DNA of 33,432 nt from Reticulitermes lucifugus (lineage: Eukaryota > Arthropoda > Insecta > Blattodea > Rhinotermitidae), in contig JAKCWW010006189.1 of NCBI GenBank assembly GCA_026260175.1, positions 1 to 33,432 on the forward strand. Direction: 5' to 3'. The translations under genes and the position numbers were made by a program. The notes below the pieces were generated by a model, which saw only the letters and a program-made list of their open reading frames with translations, did no database searches and had not been told where the DNA came from. Below are positions 12,554 to 21,872 of this stretch, one piece after another; the stretch's first letter is position 1; the number at the start of each line of letters is the position of its first letter.

Positions 12554-12833
12554 GTTAAAGGTAAAAGGTCACCCTATAACACGCCTGAAGCCACCAAGAG
12601 CAGGCAGAGGTATGGTTCTACCCACGCACAACCTCGGCGCTAGAAAGGATGGGCGGTCAGCATCACACCCCGGCCGCTTTACCCCCGAGAAACAGACCCG
12701 GTTCCATTGTACAGGAGGCTAGGTTGGTCTAGAGGTCGGTGTGGATGTTTATGGAAAATCTCGTTCCCATCGGGGTTGGAAACCCGGACGTGCAGGCCGT
12801 AGCGAGTCGCCATACCGACTACCCTATCCTCAC
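12554..12833 (-). mobile_element. tRNA-derived SINE with CCTTTTACC-type tail
   Basis: On the minus strand a tRNA-related head (ggatagggtagtcgg, then gcgactcgctacgg and the B-box-like gggtttccaacccc) leads into a GC-rich body. The body contains gaaccgggtctgtttctcg and cggccggggtgtgatgctgacc. It ends in a tail, gtgaccttttaccttt, near 12554-12571. The head is clearly related to the one at 32413-32482 (shared gtagtcggtat and gcgactcgctacgg). From memory, this body and tail resemble SINEs common in termites and cockroaches. No clear target-site duplication was seen. Confidence 0.75.
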
Positions 12834-13047
12834 CAAATGACGTTTAGGGAAATAACTGCTGTGCAATATGAGAATCATAAGGAGCACATACATATACTGA
12901 AAATGGTGATCCTTTCCTGTTAAACAGCTGGTACGTCAATAACTATGCTGTAAAGGGTTAATTAATTCAATTTATAAATGTAAATTGCCCGAATAATTAA
13001 AGTGATTCTGAAGAACGTTACGCATAAAGTTACGTGACAGATCACTT

Positions 13048-13620
13048 CCAATTGGTCTCTAACACTGAGAGAGGAACATAGGCTAAGGGTGTTCAAGGAT
13101 AAAGTGCTGAGGAGAATATTTGGGCCTAAGAGGAAGGAGGTAACAGGGGAGTGGAGAAGACTACATAACGAGGAACTTAATGGTCTATACTCATCACTAA
13201 ATATTATTCGGGTGATCAAATCAAGAAGAATTAGGTGGGTGGGGCATGTAGCAAGTATGGGGGAGGGGAGAGGTGCACACAGGATTTTGGTGGGGATACC
13301 TGAGGGAAGAAGACCACTTGGAAGACCCAGGCGTAGATGGGAGGATCATATTAAAATGGATCTTTAAGAAGTGGGATGGGGGGCATGGACTGGATTGATA
13401 TGGCTCAGGANNNNNNNNNNNNNNNNNNNNNNNNNNNNNNNNNNNNNNNNNNNNNNNNNNACTGGATTGATATGGCTCAGGATAGGGACAGATGGCGGGC
13501 TCTTGTGAATGCGGTAATGAACCATCGGGTTCCATAAAATGCGGGGAATTTCCTGACTAGCTGACGACTTGTTAGCTTCTCAAGAAGGACTCTGCTCCAT
13601 GGAGTTAGTTAGAGAGATCC
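13048..13620 (+). pseudogene. LINE 3' fragment (C-terminal pol tail) with N gap
   Basis: The translation begins mid-protein (SLTLREEHRLRVF) and continues through [39 protein letters not shown] and [15 protein letters not shown] (ending near 13366). This is the extreme C-terminal region of a non-LTR retrotransposon pol protein, abundant in cockroach genomes as I recall. A related frame continues after the gap ([19 protein letters not shown] to 13537). It ends with the 3' UTR gcggggaatttcctgactag, tagcttctcaagaagg and a ttagttaga tail near 13615. It is 5'-truncated, with no RT core. The 50 Ns (13411-13460) appear spurious (see findings). The reverse-strand frame over the same bases is a shadow. 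Confidence 0.88.
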
Positions 13621-14167
13621 GTAAGTTTGTGAAAATTAAGTTTTCCAGTGACGTATCGAGTTTCTTGCAAAATTCTTGTTGATTAAAATCTGAATGACTT
13701 GTCATAGAAACAAGTTTTAATCAGTGTGTCCAAATCTTAATAAAACATAGGCAGGCAGTAGTGCCAATAAAGTTTCTGTTTATTAATAACTGTATATACG
13801 ACATGAATTTCAGCCTATAGAATATAAAAGTATTCACGAATTTTATATATCATTCAAATGAAATCGAATCTGCTTCAGAAATATCCGAAAAAATTCAGCC
13901 GAATCTGTGTCTGTGATGATTACACACGGACGAAGAAGGAAAGAAGCAGGATATGCGGGTTTGGAAAAGGTGATTAAAACCCAACGGCCTTATTTTAATC
14001 AAAACCTACACAATCTTCAAAAATCCCTAGCCCTGGATGAAAGAATTTCAATTAATTTTCAGTAAACTCGAAGAAACGGAAACAAAACAAAGGGTACAAA
14101 AGGGACTGTTCAGACAGACTGACGTAACAGAAATCTGAACCTGCTGTGCTCTTACGTAAGGCAATGA
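13621..14167. other. Non-coding stretch, nothing recognised
   Basis: AT-rich; no gene, repeat or RNA recognised. Confidence 0.5.
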
Positions 14168-14241
14168 ACTTGTTACATAAATAACACTACATATTCTGAC
14201 ACAATCCCTGTTTATTATTATTATTATTATTATTATCTCAA

Positions 14242-14280
14242 ACACTACATGCTTCGACCAAGTCGAACATCATCAGGTGT
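14242..14280 (-). ncRNA. Hammerhead-ribozyme-like motif (CACA/GUGU stem I)
   Basis: Minus strand order: ACAC, CTGATGA, stem II region with GAC and GTC around TTG, GAA, G, CATGT, A, GTGT. The stem I strands ACAC and GTGT pair perfectly (4 bp). H17 is A. A15.1 is G here, giving a G-U with U16.1. Compare the different stem I sequences at 4515, 11922 and 25862. Confidence 0.5.
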
Positions 14281-14336
14281 ATTTTTTTAATTTTTTAATT
14301 ACATTTTTACATTGAATTTTAAGTTTTTGTATAAAT

Positions 14337-14379
14337 AAACACGTGAGGATGATCGGCTTGATCGAAACATGCAGTGTTT
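14337..14379 (+). ncRNA. Decayed hammerhead-like motif, stems intact
   Basis: AAACAC (14337-14342) pairs perfectly with GTGTTT (14374-14379), and GATC/GATC can form stem II around ggctt before GAAAC. The first core half is degraded: gtgaggatga lies where the intact copies have CTGATGA. U16.1 is also changed. Probably inactive. Confidence 0.45.
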
Positions 14380-14448
14380 CAAAAAATAATAACACATAAA
14401 GGTTGTGTCAGACGGAATACATAGTGCTATTTGTGTAATTCTATACAC

Positions 14449-15227
14449 ACTACGGGGTGGATAGGGTCAAATTGTGTGTACTTATAATTAATTATTTTGT
14501 CTAAGGTTTATGTAGTTCGGATAGACAGAAAATAGCGACACAAATATATAAACTTAGATCGTTTGTAAACCTCGTGTCCACAGGGTTTGTCATCTATATT
14601 ATAAAACAAATCAATAGGCGTTTGTCATTAGATTCTCCTACATAAAACAAGAAAATCGTACAAGTTTGCTTGAATGTCGGCGCAGAGTTATATTTAAATA
14701 CTCTAGAATTCCTCGTATCCCCGCAGATATTCAGTGATCTTTTCCAAGCGGCCATATACGTCGGAATGTATGTAACTATTCATTTGGTAACCTGCACCGA
14801 CAGTAAAGAAGTTTGGTTTTCAGGATACAGAGTGGGTCAAACTCAAGTGATATTCTTAAAAACAAAAACAGCTGCTTGTGTGTGTATAGTTCCACTGTCA
14901 GTTACGGAAATAAAGTACTAATAATGGTAAACAAATTAATGATGATTTGCGAGGAAAATGTACTGTGCAGGTAGAGGTGAGAAATTGGCACAAAATTTGG
15001 CATGAAAAACCTGAAAGAAAGATATCCCTCGTGAGGTCGAAGCGTAGATGTAAGTGCAACGTTAATATGGGTATTGCAGTTATTCACTGGATGCATCTGG
15101 TTCATTATAGAACCCAACAGTGCGCCATGAGTTAATTAACCATAGGCGTTTCAAAAATACTGTGAGACATCTTGTGAGACATAAGTAAAATTACACTGAT
15201 TCTTTCTTTCCTCTCCGTGCAGCTCTC
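14449..15227. other. Non-coding stretch, nothing recognised
   Basis: Overlapping short open frames on both strands near 14670-15135 show no recognisable domain. Confidence 0.5.
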
Positions 15228-15500
15228 AAATAAAATCGACCATCAAAGTACACAAGGGTTAAACAAAACTGCTTTAATTCTCCAATGTGCACAATTTTAT
15301 AAAAGTTGAAAATTTGTAAAATACAAATACCAATAAATCTTATGTAAAATTATTCCATATACTGATGTATACAATCCAAAATTGAGTACCCTATATTTTC
15401 TCCCTGAAGATGTTTAGACGACGAACCGAAATGCTTTGGAAAATCAGACCAGTTGTTGTTTCAAGCAACTCTAATGTAATTTTATGGTCGACTTCATGAA
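15228..15500. mobile_element. Degenerate palindromic element, hammerhead-like relic
   Basis: Near 15480-15497 the right arm has tatggtcgacttcat, and near 15228-15243 the left arm has its diverged inverse ataaaatcgaccatc. Internal blocks (ttggaaaatcagaccagttg against cattggagaattaaagcagttttg) also correspond. The right arm keeps a motif at 15395-15444: attttc, CTGAAGA, a gap, GAAATGCT, GGAAAAT. The left-arm equivalent has lost its core. This is an older copy of the palindromic family. Confidence 0.5.
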
Positions 15501-15798
15501 TGGTGTTGCAGTACATTCAGATACATTCCTCGCGTTTCCTTTACGACTACTGAACAGAAAAATAGAACTGCAGTCAAAATATCGGGATTCCTGTCTACGA
15601 TTTAGCGGACACTACTCACATATGGGTCATCACTAAACCAAACCTTATCAGCAAATATTTGTCACAAAACTAGCCACGTTTCCGTATTTTTATTCGTAAT
15701 AAACAATTTGTTATTGTCATCACAGTCGGAAATTCAAAGTAGGCAGTCCCAAACGTAATTAAGAGCCGAGCTATGAAGCCCGACAAAACAGTGGAGCC
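15501..15798. other. Non-coding stretch, nothing recognised
   Basis: AT-rich spacer before the 33-bp array. The open frame through the array formally begins with ATG at 15773, nine codons upstream of the first unit. Confidence 0.5.
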
Positions 15799-16326
15799 TA
15801 TAGTATCTCCATGTATTTATAACCCCGGCACTATAGTATCTCCATGCATTTATAACACCGGCACTATGGTATCTCCATGTTTTTATAACACCGGCAATAT
15901 AGTATCTCCATGTATTTATAACACCGGCACTATAGTATCTCCACGTATTTATAACCCCGGCACTATAGTATTTCCATGCATTTATAACCCCGGCACTATA
16001 GTATCTCCACGTATTTATAACCCCGGCACTATAGTATCTCCANNNATTTATAACCCCGGCACTATAGTATCTCCACGTATTTATAACCCCGGCACTATAG
16101 TATCTCCATGTATTTATAACCCCGGCACTATAGTATCGCTATGCATTTTTAACCCCGGCACTATAATATCTCCATGTATTTATAACCTCGGCACTATAGT
16201 ATCTCCATGTATTTATAACCCCGGCAATATAGTATGCCCATGTATTTATAACCCCGGCACTATAGTATCTCCACGCATTTATAACTCCGGCGATATAGTA
16301 TCTCCATGCATTTATAACCCCGGCAC
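15799..16326 (+). repeat. 33-bp minisatellite, 16 copies, frame kept open
   Basis: Sixteen units of exactly 33 bases, without a single length change over 528 bases. The unit runs tatagtatctcc, a variable codon-sized triplet, then atttataaccccggcac. Because 33 is a multiple of three, one plus frame stays open (15773-16348, 191 residues) and reads as an 11-residue repeat IVSPCIYNPGT. One minus frame is likewise open. The composition, the lack of signal peptide or known domain, and the tandem nature suggest a satellite and not a gene. Three Ns (16043-16045) fall in the variable triplet of unit 8. Confidence 0.93.
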
Positions 16327-17256
16327 TAAACTGTCCTACGTTATGTAAGATAATTTTATGGTTCCATGTACACTTCTCAGAAAGACGTTTTTTCGACCAG
16401 CGTATAAAATGGCAGAAAACTCTCGCGTGATATTCGTATTAACTTGTGTACCCTCCGTATAATTTCTTTTGCAGAAAGTGTTTGCTTTTTGTGATTGTCG
16501 TGAAATTTTTGTATTAAAATATATCAGTTTAGTTTAGCTTTGGTGTAGTAGTCAACAGCTGGCTGATTCTTCTCCCTCTTCATCGTCTTCTGCTTGTCTT
16601 CGCGGATTACAAAACTTAATTCTCGTGCCTGCCGAAAAATCCTATTTCCTGAGTTCCTTTCTTCTCCCTCGCACTCTTCGCCATGTAGCTTTAAATTCAA
16701 CGGTATTTTTGTCCACCTTTTGTGAAACGATCTCTTAAACTAATCCTATCTCTTCAAAGTATATTTTCGTCCCCCAGCATCTCACCTAGTTCAATACTTT
16801 TATAAATGTGTACATTCGGCTAAGCTTCTTTAAACATCTAATTTCTGACGTCTGTGTGCTTCTCTTATCTCCGTCGGACCATATCCACTGCTCAGCGTTA
16901 TTGTTTAGCATTTATTGTGTCAACATGCTCTTTCCTAGTTTCAGTATACGAGTATTTGGAACATAATTTTATAAGTTAGAGCTGCATTGCTTACACCATA
17001 GTAATAATGACTGTCACAAATTTTATGTTGCATATATGAAAAATTTTACCTCGTCTAAATCTGCATTTTATAAACCCAGTACCGACTTTTGCAAAATCCC
17101 ATAACACACTAATACATCACAAAAATCTGTCCAATTGAAGGCACAAAAACAGTCACTTGCGCCTGATTCTGCCATTTGTTCATCTGCTCACATATTCAGT
17201 ACGCTAACAAATAAGAAAAAGTGATACTAATTTAAGATTATAAACTTAAATTGCTT
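16327..17256. other. Non-coding stretch, nothing recognised
   Basis: Pyrimidine-rich on the plus strand around 16560-16760, otherwise AT-rich. No exon with splice sites or domain recognised. Confidence 0.5.
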
Positions 17257-17537
17257 AAACGTAATATTTTTTTTCAATGATGTAACAGCCCCTAGTGGGC
17301 CAGGGTCTCCTCATTATCGAGGCTTCAATATCACACTCAGACACACCACATTCGGTAGGACTCCTCTGGAGGAGTGATCAGCCCGACGCAGAGATCTCTA
17401 CCTGACAACACACAACACTCACAAGACACAAAAATCCATGCCCCCGGCTATATTCGAACCCACAATCCCAGCAAGCGAGCGGCCGTAGACCCACTTCTTA
17501 ACCCGCCCGGCCACTTGGATCGGCCAAACGTAATATT
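17257..17537 (-). mobile_element. tRNA-derived SINE with perfect 12-bp TSD
   Basis: The direct repeat aaacgtaatatt lies at 17257-17268 and 17526-17537 and brackets a minus-strand SINE (17269-17525). The head has gtggccgggcgggttaag (near 17512-17495), similar to the 5' part of tRNA-Ser/Leu with box A. About 45 bases later the box B GGGTTCGAAT lies near 17462-17453. The body contains ggcatggatttttgtgtcttgtgag, and the 3' end is a cccactaggggctgttacatca block plus an A-rich tail at the left edge. The perfect duplication implies a fairly recent insertion. Confidence 0.92.
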
Positions 17538-17701
17538 AACAACATGAAATTTGCAAGTAACAACACGTTGTTAAGCACATTTGCATGTCTAAGGATAATT
17601 TCAAACTACGTAGCTGGCATATTAGAGCACAGGTTTGACACGTATATCAATGTATTCCAATAACGTCAAAACCTTCACTAATGCCGCACCGTTGTACTAT
17701 T

Positions 17702-17743
17702 TTTCCCTGAAAATGGCGTTTTGAGACCAAAACATTTGGGAAA
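17702..17743 (+). ncRNA. Decayed hammerhead-like motif
   Basis: Order: tttcc, CTGAAAA, a gap, ccAAAACATTTG, ggaaa. The outer tttcc and ggaaa still pair (5 bp). The first core half has diverged (CTGAAAA against CTGATGA) and the second has lost its G. No inverted partner seen. Probably an inactive family member. Confidence 0.35.
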
Positions 17744-17749
17744 TGGACA

Positions 17750-18752
17750 TGTAGGCCTAAACTCATTAGGGATAGCCATGTAATTATTTACAGTGATGAT
17801 ATATTATTGAACATTTCGAGACTTGAGGTCCTTACAGTGTGCTGCTGAAGATTCAAGTCTTCCGAGATATGAAGCCGTGTCGTTGGGCGATGAGCTACCG
17901 ATGTTTTGGAAATTCATAATGCCTTAATCTTCGGTTAAAGCAGACCAAGGAGAGTAGACTCTTCTTGGAGTGCTTGACCTTGAAGACCGCAATCCTTCGA
18001 CTCTTCTAGAATTCTATAATTCGCCCAGGAACACAGTGCAATACCTCAGAAGACTTGTGTGTTATGCAATATTGCGATGTAGTTCTTATAGGCAATAATG
18101 AACACCGTGCATAGTACTCCTCCCATCGGAAGTTTGAAGTGCAGGAAATTACGATTTACAGGTTCTACCTGGAAATCCTTGTTGGCACGTACATTCCAGT
18201 CCAAACAATAAAATTCACACTTTCAATAATATTGATATTAACTTGTAGATTCTAAATTCCAAAACAGTCAGTTATGCTGACAATTTTCAAAACGCAGACG
18301 TATGTCGATAAGACATCAGTTAAACAATTATGAATAAACATGTCCATTAATTGGAAATATAAACAGAAGGCGTTAAATTATATAGGATAAAGAATAATTG
18401 GATATCTGATAAACACATCTCACAATAACAAAAGGAAAATTGAAGTATCACATATATTTGACTTTGCCCATCACATCGCGTCTGTGGCGAGGGCATAATT
18501 TTCGGGCGATGTCTTTACTTCCGTCATTAGGTAAAATAAAAGAAACTGTGGAACCTATCCTAATCGGTCAATTGCATAGAGTTAATCTCTAAAAAGGAGA
18601 TGTTGACAGAAATAACAGACATTTGTCACAGATGTGTCAGACTTAACTCAAGAATGTCCTTAGAATACATCCCCAAAACACTATGCATATATTGAGGCTT
18701 ATTGCAAGACAAAGAATGTGTTTCTCTTTTCAGATGCATCATCGTTACTTAC
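17750..18752. other. Non-coding, probably intron downstream of the exon
   Basis: Lies 3' of the Sidestep-type exon on the minus strand and begins with gtaagt. No following exon was recognised. Confidence 0.5.
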
Positions 18753-18973
18753 CAATTACCGTCAAGTTAACCACGGAGTTTCGTGTGGGTGAGCCCTGAA
18801 AATCGACGCGGCACCTGTATGACCCTGCGTCCATATCGCGCACGTTCTCGACCGCAAGGTGTGTTCCTGCCGGCAGGTCGGTTTCCGTCACGCGGAAGAA
18901 GGCGCGACCTCCCAGGGCATGCTCGTCCGCCCAGTGCGTCGCCTGGTCCAAGGAGTGACCCCGTGCGTCCAGA
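18753..18973 (-). CDS. Sidestep-family immunoglobulin-domain exon (internal exon)
   Basis: A 221-nt internal exon. On the minus strand it follows the acceptor ttgattgcag (ending at 18974) and precedes the donor gtaagt (from 18752). The first base completes a split codon, 73 whole codons follow, and the last G opens another, so the phases are 2 and 1. The translation begins [14 protein letters not shown], passes GRAFFRVTE, has the Ig F-strand [11 protein letters not shown] with its cysteine, and ends [20 protein letters not shown] followed by SPTRNS and VNLTVI is, as I know the family, characteristic of insect Sidestep proteins. These are cell-surface Ig receptors for Beat proteins, acting in motor-axon guidance and synaptic partner choice. 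The insert between GRAFFRVTE and LAVENV is slightly long. The exon is markedly GC-richer than its surroundings. Which paralogue (Side, Side-II to VIII) cannot be decided. Partner exons with the first Ig cysteine and later domains were not found. The plus-strand frame here is a shadow. Confidence 0.88.
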
Positions 18974-20579
18974 CTGCAATCAAATAAGAAAAATATTAAC
19001 AGTCGAAACGTGAAGCTCGCAATGTTCTAAGTGCTGCTGTGGTAGGAAAAACACACACTCTACTATCACATACTGTCCGATTTCTTTACCTACTGCCACT
19101 TCATTTGGATTTTCGTAAATTGCTGATTTATTCGAAATGTTAAGCTGATATGTTTGTTTAATTTAATCGCAGCTCAGTTTCTGAGATCAAACATCTGCAT
19201 TTGAATGAATGTACTGTACGTTTGACACCTAGTATATTTTCTTTAATTCTGTATTCTCTAAGCAGTGAACAGTGTTGCTCTCAGCCCCTGTATAAGACGT
19301 GTAACATTACATTAAGTTGTAAATAACAATGTTATCAACCAGTCTCAGCAGCAACAAACCAGAAGAACTTTAAATGTTCTTCTACAAATTATGCGGTACG
19401 TGAGATGGTTCAAAAATCAGGTGCTTAGATGAGACACACATCACCAATGACAGGGGTGCCATAATCATTACAAGTTTCATTTACGCTAAGCTGTTTTTCG
19501 GAAATATCTCCACATCCGACAGCAATACTGAACTCCCTCCAAACTGCCATGTAGTAGCCCTTCTCCAATTCCAAGAATTGCATAAATCAGCTGTATCCAA
19601 CCCGCGGTCCGCCAGGTTGTGTTATGCAGCCCGCAGCCACATTTGTAAATTTTATATATATGAAAGTAAATATTACACAATACTCTATAACACAACATCC
19701 AGTATCAATTAATACACGGATATGATCACCATAAAACTTTACACAACACGTTGGGCGGTTAGGTATAACACATATTGTGAATTTGAACCAGCCCACAATT
19801 ACAGTCGTGGCCTTTTGCCAAAAACTTTGAAGGCCCCGGCGTAAATCGTCCTTTAGAAGAAGTAAGAAACTGTACGACCAACTTAAAAATCTTTACCACA
19901 GTTTCAGGTCATCCACCTTATTAAATAAAGGAGGAAAAAGACCATACTGTGTAATAAAGAATATGATCATTAATGCTATAACATAGTCTACATTATTCCA
20001 CTCCAGTATTTTACACACAGAGTAATTGACAACTTTCACTATTATGTGGTTAGTATTATAGGTACGTTGTAGTTTATTCAAACCGAATAATGTATGATAT
20101 ATACGTATACACAAATAAAATGAAGTTTATTCATACTTTTACACAAAAGTGACTGGAAATGGATTAAGCTGACGTATTCCAGGACGTGATGCTGTGTTGT
20201 TGGGGAAATGGTTCCCCATGTTTGGAAGACAATCCTAGCATTCCAGACGTAGGGAACTACTTTCCTGAAGACAGCTAGTGTCTTCTCCCAGAAGACCTCC
20301 TTCGTCAGCTGAATGACTGCGTGAACACCATAATTCGAGAGAGCGGATTTGTCATAGGAAATGCGCTAGTTGGTCAGGGAGTGATTGGATGGGGACGAGA
20401 AAATTTACGTTTGACATTTGTCTGTACTTTTTCAGTTACAGTCAGCTTTTATTCAAAATGCAGATTCAGTTACTTTAAGAAAATATTGGTAATCTTTAAA
20501 AATTATTTTGTTTACAATTGTTTAGGTTTTCTTTACACAGTAGGAAAAGAACGCCTTATATGGAGAAAAGGTCCGTCCG
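18974..20579. other. Non-coding, probably intron upstream of the exon
   Basis: Lies 5' of the Sidestep-type exon on its strand. Short frames on both strands (for example 20321-20635 plus) show no recognised domain. I looked for an exon encoding the front half of the Ig domain, with its first cysteine and tryptophan, and did not find one. Confidence 0.5.
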
Positions 20580-20990
20580 TCCGTCTCTCTGTGACCCATT
20601 ATCAGCGACTAAATTTTTGTCGGACTTTAAAGTAATTCGGTACAAAAATTCTTTAAAAAAAGACATCGTGCGAGTGCGAGTTCTGTGAAAATCGGCTTAT
20701 TGACAACCGTACTTCTCTTAAGGGCGTAAATGACACTTTACCAATTAGTTACATATTTCTTGACCGATTTGAGCGGAACTGTCAAGAACATTTCTACGTA
20801 ACGCCGGTGAGCGGTTGTGAGTTTTGTGAAAATCAGCGCAGTGAAAGCCACACTTCTCTCAAAAGCGTAAATAACTTCCTATCTGTTTTTTACAAATTTG
20901 TTATACGATTCTGGAAGGAGTTCGGAATAAGAGATCTGCACACAACGTTAGATTTGTGTTTTCCATAAAGTTCGTTGACAATGTACAAAG
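20580..20990. repeat. Old tandem repeat, ~141-bp unit, two to three copies
   Basis: tgtgaaaatcgg at 20684 and tgtgaaaatcag at 20825 lie 141 bases apart. Around them ctcttaagggcgtaaat matches ctctcaaaagcgtaaat, and gagcggaactg matches gagttcggaat. A further partial copy precedes 20669 (gtaattcggtac). Divergence is high, so the duplication is old. Confidence 0.68.
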
Positions 20991-21779
20991 TTTTCGCATA
21001 CGTTCAGGGAAAATGGATGTTGACAACAAACGTCTATACAGTTCAACGCTGGGTTTCATGTTTCATGTCTTGTATCAGTTCTGCTTTGCCTGTTATGGGA
21101 AAACACTTTTGTAGCGCTCATGTTGCATGATTAAAAGAATGAACAAGAGGAAAACCAAGGAGAAACAGAAGTAACGAAAAAAGAAAAGAAGCAAAAGTAA
21201 CACTTGAGGAAATACAAACTCTTAATTTTATGCTCTGATTAGAAGCAAAAGCGAGCTCAATATAAGCAGTCGATTTACATGACGCCTCTACTGCACGGCA
21301 CCTGTAGAAAACTTGGCTTTTTTGTAATATACTAAGACATCCGTATTTCAGATTACATAGCGTTGAGAGAAAATATGTTATTTCGGTGTAGAAAGGTAAG
21401 TAGAAAATTTGTCTTTGTTTATGTCCTGTGAATGCATGGAATGAGTATTCAAAATGAGGTAATTTCTAAACCGTTACAGCATCAACTTCGAATAAGAAAA
21501 TATTATAGGATTATAGGTATTTATTATAATTATTATGATTATTTTATTTGAGTGTCTCCATCATTTAGTCATAGTTTAAAAAAATTGGATATGCGAAGTA
21601 TACAGGAACTGAATACCGTAACAAATTACGTTAAGCATTCTCAAATATAATACTATAAATCGTCATAAATTTTAAAACCTCACACTTGCTTTTGAGAGAA
21701 AGTCATGCGCTAATTTTTTAAAACCTGCTTACTATAGTTCTTTCTCCCTTCACCTCCTTTTTCTATTCTTTCAGGTCAG
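20991..21779. other. Non-coding stretch, nothing recognised
   Basis: AT-rich; an A-rich segment near 21140-21220. No gene recognised. Confidence 0.5.
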
Positions 21780-21872
21780 CAAACATAAAACATACAACAG
21801 ACAGACACAGACACAGACACAGGAACAGACAAAGACACACACACACATACACACACTTACACAAACACACCA
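21780..21872. repeat. (CA)n-type microsatellite, interrupted
   Basis: cagaca and cagacacagacac units grade into acacacac with interruptions up to about 21872. Confidence 0.9.

Larger units (their letters stand above)
14168..14448. mobile_element. Palindromic element with two hammerhead-like motifs
   Basis: The left arm reads ttacataaataacactacatattc, ctgacacaat, a (TTA)n run, aaacactacatgcttcg, atcatcaggtgta. The reverse complement of the right arm reads ttacacaaatagcactatgtattc, ctgacacaac, ttattatt, aaacactgcatgtttcg, atcatcctcacgtg. The arms are therefore clear inverted homologues joined by an AT-rich centre near 14283-14335. Each arm carries one hammerhead-like motif, minus strand at 14242-14280 and plus strand at 14337-14379. 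The (TTA)n run at 14211-14236 is expanded only in the left arm. No coding sequence. Confidence 0.78.

Noticed and set aside
15773-16348. 191-residue open frame as a repetitive protein gene
   Set aside because: It follows automatically from a 33-base unit lacking a stop in that frame; no signal peptide, domain or splice context. Kept only as a repeat, with coding as an open question.
18783-19013. Plus-strand 76-residue frame over the GC-rich patch
   Set aside because: Shadow of the minus-strand Sidestep-type exon, which has splice sites and a recognisable Ig motif.
20321-20635. 104-residue plus-strand frame as an exon
   Set aside because: The start resembles no known protein, and the second half is low-complexity hydrophobic and AT-rich.
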